Positions 55,877 to 64,000 of a DNA stretch of 64,000 nucleotides are shown here, piece by piece (the first letter of the stretch is position 1; every line of letters starts with the position of its first letter). The notes below the pieces were generated by a model. It saw nothing but the letters and a program-made list of their open reading frames with translations. It ran no database searches and had not been told where the DNA came from. A program made the position numbers and the translations under genes. Where the stretch lies: NCBI GenBank assembly GCA_947501275.1, contig CANMVD010000002.1:558001-622000 (forward strand), written 5' to 3'. This stretch comes from an uncultured Tateyamaria sp. GTDB lineage: Bacteria > Pseudomonadota > Alphaproteobacteria > Rhodobacterales > Rhodobacteraceae.

Positions 55877-57355
55877 TTACCACCATTTTTGCGGCTTGGC
55901 CACAAACCCGGCGCGTGCCTCCAGTGCATAAGCGGTGTTCAGCAAATCGCCTTCTTCCCACGGACGCCCGATGAGTTGCAGCCCCAGAGGCAGACCCTGG
56001 GCATCCACACCTGCAGGTACGGAGATCCCCGGCAGGCCCGCCATGTTGACGGTCACGGTAAAGACGTCGTTAAGGTACATCTGCACTGGGTCGTCCCACT
56101 CTTCGCCCAAGCCGAAAGCGGCGGACGGGGTCGCAGGGGTCAGGATCGCGTCGATGCCATCGGCAAAGACTTTCTCGAAGTCCTGCTTGATCAATGTGCG
56201 TACCTTGCGCGCGCGGTTGTAATAGGCGTCATAAAAGCCCGCAGACAGCACATAGGTGCCGATCATCACACGGCGCTTGACCTCATCACCAAATCCTTCG
56301 GCGCGGGTCTTTTCATACATCTCTGTGATGCCGTCGCCAGCCGCCAGAGCGGCCCGGTGACCGTAACGCACCCCGTCATAGCGCGCGAGATTCGAAGACG
56401 CCTCGGCCGGCGCGATCACGTAATACGCGGGCAGCGCATATTTGGTGTGGGGCAACGTTATATCGACAATCTCGGCGCCTGCATCGCGCAGCATCTCGGC
56501 GCCTTGGGTCCAAAGGGTTTCGATCTCGCCCGGCATACCGTCCATACGGTATTCCTTGGGGATGCCGATCTTTTTGCCCGCAATGTTCCCTGTCAGCATG
56601 GCCTCGAAATTCGGGACAGGCAGATCGGCGGAGGTTGAATCCTTGGGGTCGTGGCTGCACATCGCCTCGAGCATGATGGCCGCGTCGCGCACATTCTTGG
56701 TCATAGGACCGGCCTGATCCAGTGACGAGGCAAAAGCGACAACTCCCCACCGCGAGCATCGACCGTAAGTGGGTTTGATGCCCGTGATACCTGTAAAGGC
56801 GGCAGGCTGGCGGATCGACCCGCCCGTGTCTGTACCCGTCGCCGCGAGACACAAATCTGCGGCCACAGCGGCAGCGGACCCGCCCGAAGAACCGCCCGGC
56901 GTCAGATCACGATCATCGACCTTCCACGGATTGACGACGTTGCCATAAACGGAGGTCTCGTTGGAGGACCCCATCGCGAATTCGTCCATGTTCAGCTTGC
57001 CCAGCATCACCGCCCCAGAGTCGAGTAGGTTCTGCGAGACGGTGGATTCGTATTCCGGCAGGAAGCCTTCCAGAATGCGTGACCCGGCCTGAGACGGCAC
57101 GCCCTTGGTGCAGAACAGATCCTTGATCCCGATGGGCAGGCCGCACATTGCTGGGGCGTCACCCGCCTTGATACGGGTGTCCGCAGCTGCTGCGCGTTCG
57201 CGGGCAATCTCGGGCGTGTGGTGCACAAAGGCGTTCAATGCACCTGCCCCGTCGATGGCACTCAGGCAGGCATCCGTCAGCTCAACACTTGTCACATCTC
57301 CCGCGCGCAACGCGTCACGCGCCTCGGCCAGACCCAATTTGTTCAGATCAGTCAT
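55877..57355 (-). CDS. gatA: Asp-tRNA(Asn)/Glu-tRNA(Gln) amidotransferase subunit A
   Basis: 492 aa amidase-signature protein producing ammonia from Gln for the GatCAB transamidation of misacylated tRNA. The Ser-cis-Ser-Lys triad is visible: Lys78 in GIKDLFC, Ser156 in [11 protein letters not shown] and nucleophile Ser180 in [11 protein letters not shown]. The start codon overlaps the gatC stop (TAATG), so the two are translationally coupled. gatB is not in the window, consistent with a split operon in related organisms. Confidence 0.96.
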   Translation of the reverse strand: MTDLNKLGLAEARDALRAGDVTSVELTDACLSAIDGAGALNAFVHHTPEIARERAAAADTRIKAGDAPAMCGLPIGIKDLFCTKGVPSQAGSRILEGFLPEYESTVSQNLLDSGAVMLGKLNMDEFAMGSSNETSVYGNVVNPWKVDDRDLTPGGSSGGSAAAVAADLCLAATGTDTGGSIRQPAAFTGITGIKPTYGRCSRWGVVAFASSLDQAGPMTKNVRDAAIMLEAMCSHDPKDSTSADLPVPNFEAMLTGNIAGKKIGIPKEYRMDGMPGEIETLWTQGAEMLRDAGAEIVDITLPHTKYALPAYYVIAPAEASSNLARYDGVRYGHRAALAAGDGITEMYEKTRAEGFGDEVKRRVMIGTYVLSAGFYDAYYNRARKVRTLIKQDFEKVFADGIDAILTPATPSAAFGLGEEWDDPVQMYLNDVFTVTVNMAGLPGISVPAGVDAQGLPLGLQLIGRPWEEGDLLNTAYALEARAGFVAKPQKWW

Positions 57356-57642
57356 TATTCAACCACCTTCGGCACCGCAAAAAAGCCCTCTCGGGCATCG
57401 GGCGCATTGGCCAGCACCTTCTTGGGCTGCGCGCCATCCGTGACTTCGTCCACACGGCGCTTCAATCGTTGTGGGGTAACAGATGTCATCGGTTCGACCC
57501 CGTCCACATCGACTTCGCTCAGCTGTTCGATAAAGCCGAGGATCGTATTGAATTCAGCGGCAAGGGCAGGCAACGCGTCGTCTTCCACCTTGATGCGGGC
57601 CAATTTGGCCACGCGGGCGGCTGTGCTTTGGTCGATGGACAT
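57355..57642 (-). CDS. gatC: Asp-tRNA(Asn)/Glu-tRNA(Gln) amidotransferase subunit C
   Basis: 95 aa. Starts [24 protein letters not shown] with the GatC helix and continues with [29 protein letters not shown], both standard. GatC links GatA and GatB in the complex. The ATG at 57642 is the family's start; a longer frame to 57702 overlaps the ceramidase-family gene's end. Confidence 0.95.
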   Translation of the reverse strand: MSIDQSTAARVAKLARIKVEDDALPALAAEFNTILGFIEQLSEVDVDGVEPMTSVTPQRLKRRVDEVTDGAQPKKVLANAPDAREGFFAVPKVVE

Positions 57643-57698
57643 CGAACACCTCGTTTTCGTGATCTCGAAAGCGGCTTTACCGCGCCACCCTTCGGCCT

Positions 57699-58343
57699 TC
57701 AAGCCTGCGCCACACGATAGCGGCGATAGACCTCAATCATCCAGCCCAACATCACCCCGTTGAGCAGGTGCCACAGGAAATGCGTGCCAAGCGGAAAAAG
57801 CGCGCACAAGGTCTCGTCAATGCTGCGCGACGCGAGCGACACGAACAGGAGCCCCGCCCCGAGCACAAATCCGCGCACCAGACCCGGCGCGCGGTGGCGC
57901 AAGGCCCACGCATAGATCAGGATCAGCACAGGCACGGGGATGTATCCTGCGGAAACACCTAGAACGGGTAGTTGTGCATAAATGGGAATCGTCAATGCGG
58001 CGTAGGGTATGAACAGCGCCGTTGCCCCCAGTGCTACACCCCATTGCAGCCCCCAGACATCCCGGTTTATCGCAAACAGGTAAACCAGAATGAACAGGGC
58101 AATCGGCGCCACATCTGCAATCGCGGCCCAAACCTGTGCGTGGGTGTGAAACAGGTAACTGCCGATTCCGATGGCCCCAAGGATCAATGCCAGCACACGC
58201 CCCATTGGCACATCCTTACAGCGCCGCCACATGATCAGTGCGGCGATGACAAACGCCAGATTGGTCACCGCATTGACCGGCTCGGCCCAATATCCCGGGC
58301 CCATCCGTTCACAATATCCATCAATCTCGCGTAGCAGTTCCAT
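57699..58343 (-). CDS. ceramidase-superfamily membrane protein (CREST)
   Basis: 214 aa with seven membrane segments. The start [31 protein letters not shown] and the motifs [22 protein letters not shown] and [15 protein letters not shown] provide the conserved His and Ser/Asp positions of the alkaline-ceramidase/CREST superfamily. Bacterial members are putative lipid-amide hydrolases. It is on the same strand just before gatC. The 286 bases upstream show nothing definite. Confidence 0.85.
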   Translation of the reverse strand: MELLREIDGYCERMGPGYWAEPVNAVTNLAFVIAALIMWRRCKDVPMGRVLALILGAIGIGSYLFHTHAQVWAAIADVAPIALFILVYLFAINRDVWGLQWGVALGATALFIPYAALTIPIYAQLPVLGVSAGYIPVPVLILIYAWALRHRAPGLVRGFVLGAGLLFVSLASRSIDETLCALFPLGTHFLWHLLNGVMLGWMIEVYRRYRVAQA

Positions 58344-58629
58344 GTGCTACAGCTAGTGCACGCGAGTCCGCATGAACAGGGCTGTGACGTTGCCGCGTGC
58401 GCACCGCGCCTTTGGCTGGAACAAGACACCTTGGCGCAGTTCGGCAAATGAGGTGTCATGAGTTACAATAGACCGCCGCTCACTGCGGGTTGAACGTGCG
58501 GCGGGACAACAGGTGGCGATCGCTCCGATACATCCCAGGCGGGTCAAGGTACGCCACAGAACATGTTGATGTCACAGCTTCGCTGTGCTTTCCATCACAT
58601 TGATTTAGAATTACTTTATGAGGTCTTTG

Positions 58630-59202
58630 ATGTTCCGGTCCGTTCTGAAATCCGTTGCGATTTGCGCGGTGATGTTGGCGCCCATTCCGGCCTATGCATT
58701 TGATCACGCGCAATTCACATCCTTGCTGCAAGAATATCAAAGCCTGTGCAGCCGCATGATCTCGGCCCCATTGGCATTCCACAATGATCCAAGCGGGAAC
58801 TTTGGGATCAACGGAGAGGAAGAGCTATACGGCACAGACGACCGGGCCAATGTGGATTACTACGTCGAAACTTCACCCCCGGGTCAGGTCGGCACACGCA
58901 GCTATGGCATTGTCAGTGTGCAGGTTTCGAACTTGCTGGAACAGTCTTGCCAAGTCATCGATGAGCGGCGCGCTGCTGCGTCGGACGCTGACATCGCGCA
59001 ACTTGCAAATACTGTTCACACCGGGTTCAGCAATGCGCCCGGGTTCGAGATAACAGGCGGTCCGCGCGTCAGCGATGAATACTCAGGCTACTTTTTTGCC
59101 GTGACGGGGCTGTTTCTGGATGTCGATGTGATTTCGCTGATCACTTTGAGCGGGAATTTTATGTCCATTGAACATATTCACATCTCAACATTCCCGAAAT
59201 GA
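58630..59202 (+). CDS. secreted hypothetical protein
   Basis: 190 aa. A signal peptide (SVLKSVAICAVMLAPIPAYA) is followed by an acidic, mostly beta protein with two conserved-looking cysteines (SLCSRM, EQSCQV) in the mature part. No domain is recognised. The ATG at 58630 is preferred to the one 12 bases upstream because a GAGGT ribosome site falls between them at the right distance. The codon pattern looks less GC-rich than that of tadA or rluB. Confidence 0.65.
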   Translation: MFRSVLKSVAICAVMLAPIPAYAFDHAQFTSLLQEYQSLCSRMISAPLAFHNDPSGNFGINGEEELYGTDDRANVDYYVETSPPGQVGTRSYGIVSVQVSNLLEQSCQVIDERRAAASDADIAQLANTVHTGFSNAPGFEITGGPRVSDEYSGYFFAVTGLFLDVDVISLITLSGNFMSIEHIHISTFPK

Positions 59203-59302
59203 TTGCAGTGGAACGCTGGCACGGCGTGCCCAGGATACCTGTATCCGGTTCCAAATGAGGGAAAACCGTAAATCGCAGGCTAAGGCATAGCAAAACGCTG
59301 TT

Positions 59303-59761
59303 TCAATCTTTCGAGCGCCGCGCAGCAAAGAAATCCTTGAGCAGCGCCTCGGCCTCTGACGCTGCGATCCCTTCATAAATTTCAGGCACGTGATGCGATT
59401 GTGCATGGGCAAACACCCGCGCACCATGGGCGACGCCACCAGATTTCGGATCAGACGCCCCGTAATAAAGCCGCGCAATGCGTGCCGCAGCAATAGTGGC
59501 CGCGCACATCGCGCACGGCTCAAGCGTCACATAAAGATCATGACCCACAAGCCTTTCCGATCCCAGAGCGGCGCAGGCAGCGCGAATGGCAAGCACTTCT
59601 GCATGGGCTGTCGGATCAGACAACGCCCGCATCCGGTTGCCAGCACGCGCCACGACAGTGCCGTCAGGCGCGACAACCACTGCCCCTACAGGCACTTCGC
59701 CGCGTGGGCCTGCCAACCGGGCCTGTTCCAGCGCTTCTTGCATGAACGACTTGAATTCCAT
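59303..59761 (-). CDS. tadA: tRNA-specific adenosine deaminase TadA
   Basis: 152 aa zinc deaminase that converts adenosine-34 of tRNA-Arg(ACG) to inosine. The Zn/catalytic HAE is at 53-55 in DPTAHAEVLAIR, and the two Cys ligands are Cys83 and Cys86 in EPCAMCAATI. The C-terminus has RLYYGASDPKSG, as in TadA. It is divergent from rluB, 77 bases apart. Confidence 0.95.
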   Translation of the reverse strand: MEFKSFMQEALEQARLAGPRGEVPVGAVVVAPDGTVVARAGNRMRALSDPTAHAEVLAIRAACAALGSERLVGHDLYVTLEPCAMCAATIAAARIARLYYGASDPKSGGVAHGARVFAHAQSHHVPEIYEGIAASEAEALLKDFFAARRSKD

Positions 59762-59838
59762 TCCGATCCCACTGCCATATCAGCAGGCCACAGCGCAAAC
59801 CCCTTTCGCAATGCACGCGCACAGGCTAGAGGCAGGCC

Positions 59839-60687
59839 ATGTCCAGTGAATCCCCCAAAGGCGACCGCATCGCCAAAGTCCTCGCCCGTGCAGGGCTTGC
59901 CAGCCGGCGTGGCGCGGAAGAGATCATTGCCGCAGGCCGCATCGCCGTGAACGGCAAGACAATCGACAGCCCAGCGCTCAATGTCACCGACAACGACAGG
60001 ATCACTGTGGATGGCAAGGCGCTGCAAGCCGCCGAACCTGAACGGCTGTGGCTGTATCACAAGCCCACGGGCCTTGTGACAACAAACAAGGACGAACAGG
60101 GCCGCCCCACCATCTATGACGCACTGCCCGAAGACATGCCACGGGTGATGAGTGTCGGCAGGCTCGACCTCAATTCCGAAGGGTTATTGCTGCTGACCAA
60201 CGACGGCGGGATCAAACGCAAGCTCGAGTTGCCCTCTACAGGCTGGATGCGACGCTATCGGGTGCGGATCAATGGACGGCCCAGTGATGTCAGCCTCGAG
60301 CCGTTGCGCAAGGGCATCACGGTAGATGGCGAACGCTTTCAACCGATGCAGATCACGTTGGATCGCCAGCAAGGCGCCAATGCGTGGCTCACTGTCGGGC
60401 TGCGCGAGGGCAAGAACCGCGAAATCAGACGCGCGATGGCGCATATCGGGTTGACGGTGAACCGACTGATCCGCATCAGCTATGGCCCGTTCCAACTGGG
60501 CGAACTCAAGGCAGGTGCCGTAGAAGAAGTGCGGCGCAAGACAATGCGCGATCAATTGGGGCTGGCCACCGAAACGCCCACCGGCACTGCCAAGGCGAAG
60601 AGCGCAGACAAAGGCAGGGGCCGGGGCCAAGTTAAAGGCCAGGGCAAAGGCAAACCCGTCCCCCATAGGCAGCGAAAACCCAAGTAA
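59839..60687 (+). CDS. rluB: ribosomal large subunit pseudouridine synthase B-type
   Basis: 282 aa. N-terminal S4 RNA-binding domain (RIAKVLARAGLASRRGAEEIIAAG, residues 10-33) and the RsuA/RluB catalytic domain with GRLDLNSEGLLLLTNDG, in which Asp110 is the catalytic residue. The C-terminus is a Lys/Arg/Gly-rich tail (GRGRGQVKGQGKGKP), common in alphaproteobacterial members. It modifies U2605-type positions of 23S rRNA; RluE/RluF-like specificity cannot be excluded. Confidence 0.9.
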   Translation: MSSESPKGDRIAKVLARAGLASRRGAEEIIAAGRIAVNGKTIDSPALNVTDNDRITVDGKALQAAEPERLWLYHKPTGLVTTNKDEQGRPTIYDALPEDMPRVMSVGRLDLNSEGLLLLTNDGGIKRKLELPSTGWMRRYRVRINGRPSDVSLEPLRKGITVDGERFQPMQITLDRQQGANAWLTVGLREGKNREIRRAMAHIGLTVNRLIRISYGPFQLGELKAGAVEEVRRKTMRDQLGLATETPTGTAKAKSADKGRGRGQVKGQGKGKPVPHRQRKPK

Positions 60688-60737
60688 AGCCAAAGACAGG
60701 CCATGATCCTGCCCGACTTGGCGGATGTTATTCGGAT

Positions 60738-60941
60738 ATGGTTTTATTGACGATCCTTGTGACCCTCTTGGGTATCTTCCTGTCGCTGTGCTTTCTGGCA
60801 TGGCAGTTCAAAACCACGTTTCGTGCTTTTGGCGAGGTGCTGCACATCAACCTCGCAGGTGACGGGCCAACCAAACGGCTGTTTCCGAACCTCGCCTTCT
60901 TTGCGCTGTTCCTGCTGCTGATCAACCTCACCTGGTTCTGA
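60738..60941 (+). CDS. small membrane protein, 67 aa
   Basis: 67 aa with two hydrophobic stretches (LLTILVTLLGIFLSLCFLAW and LAFFALFLLLINLTWF) and a short amphipathic middle. No family is recognised. It is 50 bases after rluB and 12 bases before the XpaC-like gene, and so probably belongs to the same operon as the latter. Confidence 0.65.
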   Translation: MVLLTILVTLLGIFLSLCFLAWQFKTTFRAFGEVLHINLAGDGPTKRLFPNLAFFALFLLLINLTWF

Positions 60942-60953
60942 AGAGGTCTGCCG

Positions 60954-61817
60954 ATGCTGTTGCAACTTTTGTCCATGACCAACAAATCTGCGGATGGCAC
61001 CAACGACGACATCCCCAAGGACCCGCGCAATCAAGAGGCCGTGGGCATCCTGTTTCTGGCAACAGTGCCTCTGGCCTTTTCGATGCTGGACAAGCCCGAT
61101 GCGACCAACCTTGCCACTTGCGGGGGGCTTCTGGGGCTGTTTGGTGGATCGCTTTACTGCATCTCGATGGGATTGAAGGACGCCAAGCGCTATGATGGCA
61201 AGGCTGTGGCCAAGGCCGCTCGGTTCAAGGGGCGGATCATCGGATCCGCAGGGCTGGGACTGGCCACGGGACTGACTGCGGCAATGCGCGGGGCCGATTA
61301 CGGGCAGATCGCAATGCTGGCGCTGATCGCAAGCGCGTTGTCACTGATCGCCTTTGGGATCGACCCGCTGAAACACAAAGGTTTGGACACGCTGGAAGAT
61401 CGCCTTGATCACAAGGCCAGCCAATTGCGCCGAAGTGCCGAAGCGCGGGTGGACAAGATCCGCGCCAATGTCGCGCCACTTGGGGATGCGGAACTGATGC
61501 CGCACCTGAGCAAGCTGCAATCCTCCGTCCAGCGGATGTTGCAAGCGGTCGAAGATGACCCGACCCGCGCTCGCAGTCTGAAAAAGCACCTCGGGGTGTA
61601 CCTCGACGGAGCCGTTGAAGCCTCAGACCGGTTCCTGGCTGTCTATCGCGGCACGGGCGACCCTGAAACACATGCTCGTTTTCGGGACCTGATGCGTGAT
61701 CTGGGCAATGCCTTTGACCGCAAGGCTACCGAATATGCGGATCAGGGGCGCAGCAAACTGGACGTCCAGATGGATGTGCTTAGCGAAAGCCTTGCGCGGG
61801 AAACAGCCCGCAGCTGA
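60954..61817 (+). CDS. XpaC-like protein (copy 1)
   Basis: 287 aa. The N-terminal half has membrane segments (NQEAVGILFLATVPLAFSML, NLATCGGLLGLFGGSLYCI, and two more), and the C-terminal half is a long coiled-coil-like cytoplasmic domain (LRRSAEARVDKIRANV; LKKHLGVYLDGAVEASDRFL). This half matches the partial gene at 63145 (FGIDPLKHKG, VEDDPTRA, KHLGVYL, DLGNAFDRK), so the two are paralogues of the 5-bromo-4-chloroindolyl phosphate hydrolysis/XpaC family. Role unknown; the family often sits beside telA-like genes. Confidence 0.6.
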   Translation: MLLQLLSMTNKSADGTNDDIPKDPRNQEAVGILFLATVPLAFSMLDKPDATNLATCGGLLGLFGGSLYCISMGLKDAKRYDGKAVAKAARFKGRIIGSAGLGLATGLTAAMRGADYGQIAMLALIASALSLIAFGIDPLKHKGLDTLEDRLDHKASQLRRSAEARVDKIRANVAPLGDAELMPHLSKLQSSVQRMLQAVEDDPTRARSLKKHLGVYLDGAVEASDRFLAVYRGTGDPETHARFRDLMRDLGNAFDRKATEYADQGRSKLDVQMDVLSESLARETARS

Positions 61818-61941
61818 GGGGGTTTAGCCCATTTTTGCTGCTGCCTGCGCAGATTTCCCCCTTGCCCCGGCGGTTTGTCTGTCACATTCCTGAACCAGAA
61901 CTGTGACTTAGGCGGCTTGCCGCTGACTTGGGGGACGACAC

Positions 61942-62784
61942 GTGGCCGATTTACTGACAATCGAAAATCTGGGCAACCTGCTGATGCTTTGCTTTTTGCA
62001 GGCGGTGCTGGGCTTTGACAATCTGCTTTATATCTCCATCGAAAGCCAACGCGCGCCCGTCGCGCAACAGGCTGCCGTGCGACGGTGGGGGATCATCCTG
62101 GCCGTGATCCTGCGGATCGTTCTGTTGTTTGCAATGCTGCGCCTGATCGGAGCCTTGGCTGAACCCTTCTATATCTTCCCCAGCGGTGGCTGGATCGAAG
62201 GCGGCATCAACTTTGCAACATGCGTCTTCGTATTCGGCGGCATCTTCATCATGTACACAGCCGTCAAAGAAATCGGGCACATGCTCACGATCCATGATCT
62301 CAACACGGATGTAGAACACAAGTCCGGCAAGACGGCGACGCAGGTGATCATGCTGATCGTTTTGATGAACCTGATCTTCTCGTTTGACTCCGTCCTTTCG
62401 GCCATCGCCATTACAGATGTGTTCTGGGTACTGGCCACGGCTATTGGGCTGTCCGGTCTGGCCATGCTGCTCTTGGCCGATGGGGTGACCCGCTTTCTGG
62501 AAAAGAACCGCATGTATGAGGTGCTTGGCCTGTTCATCCTGCTGATCGTCGGAGTGGTTCTGCTTGGCGAAGCAGGGCAGGCCGCTGTGCACGGCGCCGA
62601 AAGCATGGGGATGTCTCATGACGAGGCGCACAAGCTGGCGCTCAAGATCTTTGGATACGAAGTCATTCCGATGTCCAAAACGACCTTCTATTTCAGCGTG
62701 CTTGTGCTGGTGGCAGTCGAGGTGATCCAGTCCGGCTACACCCGCAAACTGAACGCCGAACGACGCACGGGCGCCAAGCACTAG
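61942..62784 (+). CDS. TerC-family integral membrane protein
   Basis: 280 aa with seven to eight membrane segments. The TerC motifs are present: GFDNLLYISI (near residue 25) and LIFSFDSVLSAIAI (near residue 150), each with the acidic residue thought to bind a metal ion. Members export Mn2+ or take part in tellurite resistance. The start is GTG with GGGGGA nine bases before it. A yybP-ykoY-like leader was looked for and not seen in 61818-61941. It lies between two XpaC paralogues. Confidence 0.92.
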   Translation: MADLLTIENLGNLLMLCFLQAVLGFDNLLYISIESQRAPVAQQAAVRRWGIILAVILRIVLLFAMLRLIGALAEPFYIFPSGGWIEGGINFATCVFVFGGIFIMYTAVKEIGHMLTIHDLNTDVEHKSGKTATQVIMLIVLMNLIFSFDSVLSAIAITDVFWVLATAIGLSGLAMLLLADGVTRFLEKNRMYEVLGLFILLIVGVVLLGEAGQAAVHGAESMGMSHDEAHKLALKIFGYEVIPMSKTTFYFSVLVLVAVEVIQSGYTRKLNAERRTGAKH

Positions 62785-62838
62785 TTAATGAACGGCAAAA
62801 TGCCTATAGTTACCTCCAAGCCAAAGGTGGGGACCTTG

Positions 62839-62928
62839 ATGCAACCAACAGCTTTTCAGAAGATCGCTTTTGCGGTGCTCATCGTGCTGATGTTCGGGGT
62901 CACGCTTGGCCTCCTTGGGGGGCTGTGA
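62839..62928 (+). CDS. candidate 29-residue single-TM micro-protein
   Basis: The ORF gives MQPTAFQKIAFAVLIVLMFG followed by VTLGLLGGL, a short N-terminus and one membrane helix ending at the C-terminus. GGTGGGGA precedes the ATG. An upstream in-frame ATG at 62788 would add 17 residues, but with a poorer ribosome site. Single-TM micro-proteins commonly modulate membrane transporters; terC lies 54 bases upstream. Confidence 0.45.
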   Translation: MQPTAFQKIAFAVLIVLMFGVTLGLLGGL

Positions 62929-62932
62929 CGCA

Positions 62933-63058
62933 ATGAGGCTGAACACCCTGCGCGGCACTGTTTTGTGTGCCATGGCTCTCGAAGCCATGGTCACCCACGG
63001 GGCGACCTATTCCGCCGGCACGCTCGCTTATCCTGTCCGCTGTATGGATGGCTCCTGA
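62933..63058 (+). CDS. candidate 41-residue small ORF
   Basis: The ORF begins MRLNTLRGTVLCAMALEAM and ends GTLAYPVRCMDGS. GGGGGG lies about 10 bases before the ATG, and it starts only 5 bases after the preceding micro-ORF stop. Two cysteines are present. No family is recognised. A further 25-codon ORF (63063-63140) follows before the XpaC-like gene; the chain fills an otherwise gene-free stretch of 360 bases. Confidence 0.3.
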   Translation: MRLNTLRGTVLCAMALEAMVTHGATYSAGTLAYPVRCMDGS

Positions 63059-63144
63059 GACAATGATGGACGGAACACTCACAACGATTTCAGCTTGGAC
63101 AGCGCGCATCCGCACCGCGCTGCCGCAACGGGAGCACTAGGACC

Positions 63145-64000
63145 ATGGCCAAACGTTTTGGCGGCAAATACAGCCCCGATGACCGGGCCGAGGTGACGTC
63201 TGACACACCACGCCCGGCCTTTGACCGGGCGCGGGTGAATCCTGTGGGCGCGCGGGCAAATCTGATGTTCCTGCCCGCAGTCCCGATGGTGTTTCTTGCG
63301 CTCAATGACGGAGCCATAGGATTGGCGCTCGGGCTGGTGTCGGCGGGGGTGCTAACGCTTGGCGCTATCCTGCTGCGCGAAGGGATCAAAGCAGAAGCCG
63401 CCTATCACGAACGCAAAGTGGCGCGCCGCCCCGCCCTGCCACGCAAGATTCTGGCCGCTGGATTGTCAGGGATCGGCATTGCCATCGCCGCCTATCGCTC
63501 AGAGCCCGGGCTGGTTGCGCCCATCCTGTTCGGGATCGCCACTGCGGGTCTGCATCTGGCGGCTTTCGGGTTCGATCCAATGCGGGACAAGGGCATGGAA
63601 GGTGTTGACACTTTCCAACAGGACCGCGTGGCGCGCGTGGTGGACGAGGCTGAGGCACATCTGCAAGCCATGAGTGACGCAATGAAACGAGCCGAGGACC
63701 GGCCCATGGAACTCAAACTCGACCAATTCCAGACCATCGCCCGCGATCTTATCCGCACAGTGGAAGAAGACCCGCGCGACCTGACAGCCGCCCGCAAATA
63801 CCTTGGCGTTTACCTGCTGGGTGCGCGGGATGCGACGGTCAAATTCGCAGACATCTACGCCCGGACACGCGACACGCAGGCGCGCGCTGACTATTCCGAC
63901 CTGCTGGACGATCTGGGCCAGGGCTTTGCCCAACGCACGCAAAAGCTGCTGGTGGACGACCGCAGCGATCTCAACATCGAAATCGACGTGTTGCGGGACC
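63145..64000 (+). CDS. XpaC-like protein (copy 2, cut by window end)
   Basis: 285 codons are visible. Sequence MAKRFGGKYSPDDRAEV starts a soluble N-terminus; two or three hydrophobic segments follow (LMFLPAVPMVFLAL, GLALGLVSAGVLTLGAILL), then another pair and a charged helical domain (DPRDLTAARKYLGVYLLGARDATVKF, LLDDLGQGFAQRTQKLL). This is the 5-bromo-4-chloroindolyl phosphate hydrolysis/XpaC family, usually next to a telA-type toxic-anion-resistance gene, which may lie beyond the edge. GGGAGC precedes the ATG. It is paralogous to 60954-61817. Confidence 0.75.
   Translation, partial: MAKRFGGKYSPDDRAEVTSDTPRPAFDRARVNPVGARANLMFLPAVPMVFLALNDGAIGLALGLVSAGVLTLGAILLREGIKAEAAYHERKVARRPALPRKILAAGLSGIGIAIAAYRSEPGLVAPILFGIATAGLHLAAFGFDPMRDKGMEGVDTFQQDRVARVVDEAEAHLQAMSDAMKRAEDRPMELKLDQFQTIARDLIRTVEEDPRDLTAARKYLGVYLLGARDATVKFADIYARTRDTQARADYSDLLDDLGQGFAQRTQKLLVDDRSDLNIEIDVLRD

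Noticed and set aside
61818-61941. possible yybP-ykoY manganese riboswitch before terC
   Set aside because: The characteristic helices and internal-loop sequences were not found.

Overview
The window looks like chromosomal DNA from a marine alphaproteobacterium of the Rhodobacterales (Roseobacter group). This is inferred from gene content: a PccR-type propionyl-CoA regulator beside pccB, a single-chain methylmalonyl-CoA mutase, a choline-sulfate/choline/betaine cluster led by betI, a DUF1127 gene, a 55-residue L33, a type A RNase P RNA of alphaproteobacterial form and many short 'roseobacter hypothetical' genes. Base composition is moderately GC-rich. No transposase, integrase, phage gene, CRISPR array, rRNA or tRNA was found. 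Both window ends cut through genes.

Layout. 1-6.6 kb: a partial peroxiredoxin-like gene, an HI0933-type flavoprotein, an Ppx/GppA phosphatase, then a tight minus-strand string (VOC, GNAT, TerB/J-domain protein, EEP nuclease, small secreted protein). 6.6-21.7 kb: propionate region. Methylmalonyl-CoA mutase, biotin carboxylase subunit pccA and carboxyltransferase pccB all lie on the minus strand but are separated by unrelated small genes (sulfotransferase-like, membrane protein, small lipoproteins, RidA, secreted proteins). A Bcr/CflA-type transporter and the regulator pccR run the other way. GCAAATTTGC / TTTGCAAA boxes sit before pccB and before pccR. 21.8-29.3 kb: a secreted thermonuclease and the bet cluster betI-betC-BCCT transporter-betB-betA, with a palindromic operator before betI. 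29.3-38.5 kb: exporters (EamA, LysE), YebC/PmpR, a glutathionyl-hydroquinone-reductase-like GST, an SLC13 permease, and a bile-acid-symporter-family gene closely followed by a large FAD dehydrogenase. 38.7-48.6 kb: a second SLC13 permease, EamA, YmdB-like phosphodiesterase, 5-formyl-THF cyclo-ligase, MgtE, guanine deaminase facing 8-oxoguanine deaminase, a HisN-type phosphatase and an XRE regulator. 49-58.3 kb: LysR, DUF1127, Bax-inhibitor-1 homologue, cupin, GNAT, rpmG, SPW protein, rnpB, AmpD-like amidase, excalibur lipoprotein, gatA/gatC and a ceramidase-family membrane protein. 58.6-64 kb: a secreted hypothetical protein, tadA divergent from rluB, then two XpaC-like paralogues flanking terC, the second cut by the window end.

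How the parts work together. PccA+PccB carboxylate propionyl-CoA to methylmalonyl-CoA and the mutase converts that to succinyl-CoA; PccR probably senses a short-chain acyl-CoA and controls the pathway. BetC releases choline from choline-O-sulfate, the BCCT protein probably imports choline or a relative, and BetA and BetB oxidise choline to glycine betaine under BetI control. Guanine deaminase and 8-oxoguanine deaminase form a purine salvage/clean-up pair.

No convincing new defence or mobile system is visible. The best leads are regulatory and small-gene features: the 40-bp-spaced PccR boxes and a 10-bp inverted repeat before pccB, a 12-bp hairpin swallowing the thermonuclease start codon just after betA, an unusually short BCCT transporter, several unannotated micro-ORFs, a possible frameshifted small gene near 6.7 kb, and the XpaC duplication around terC.
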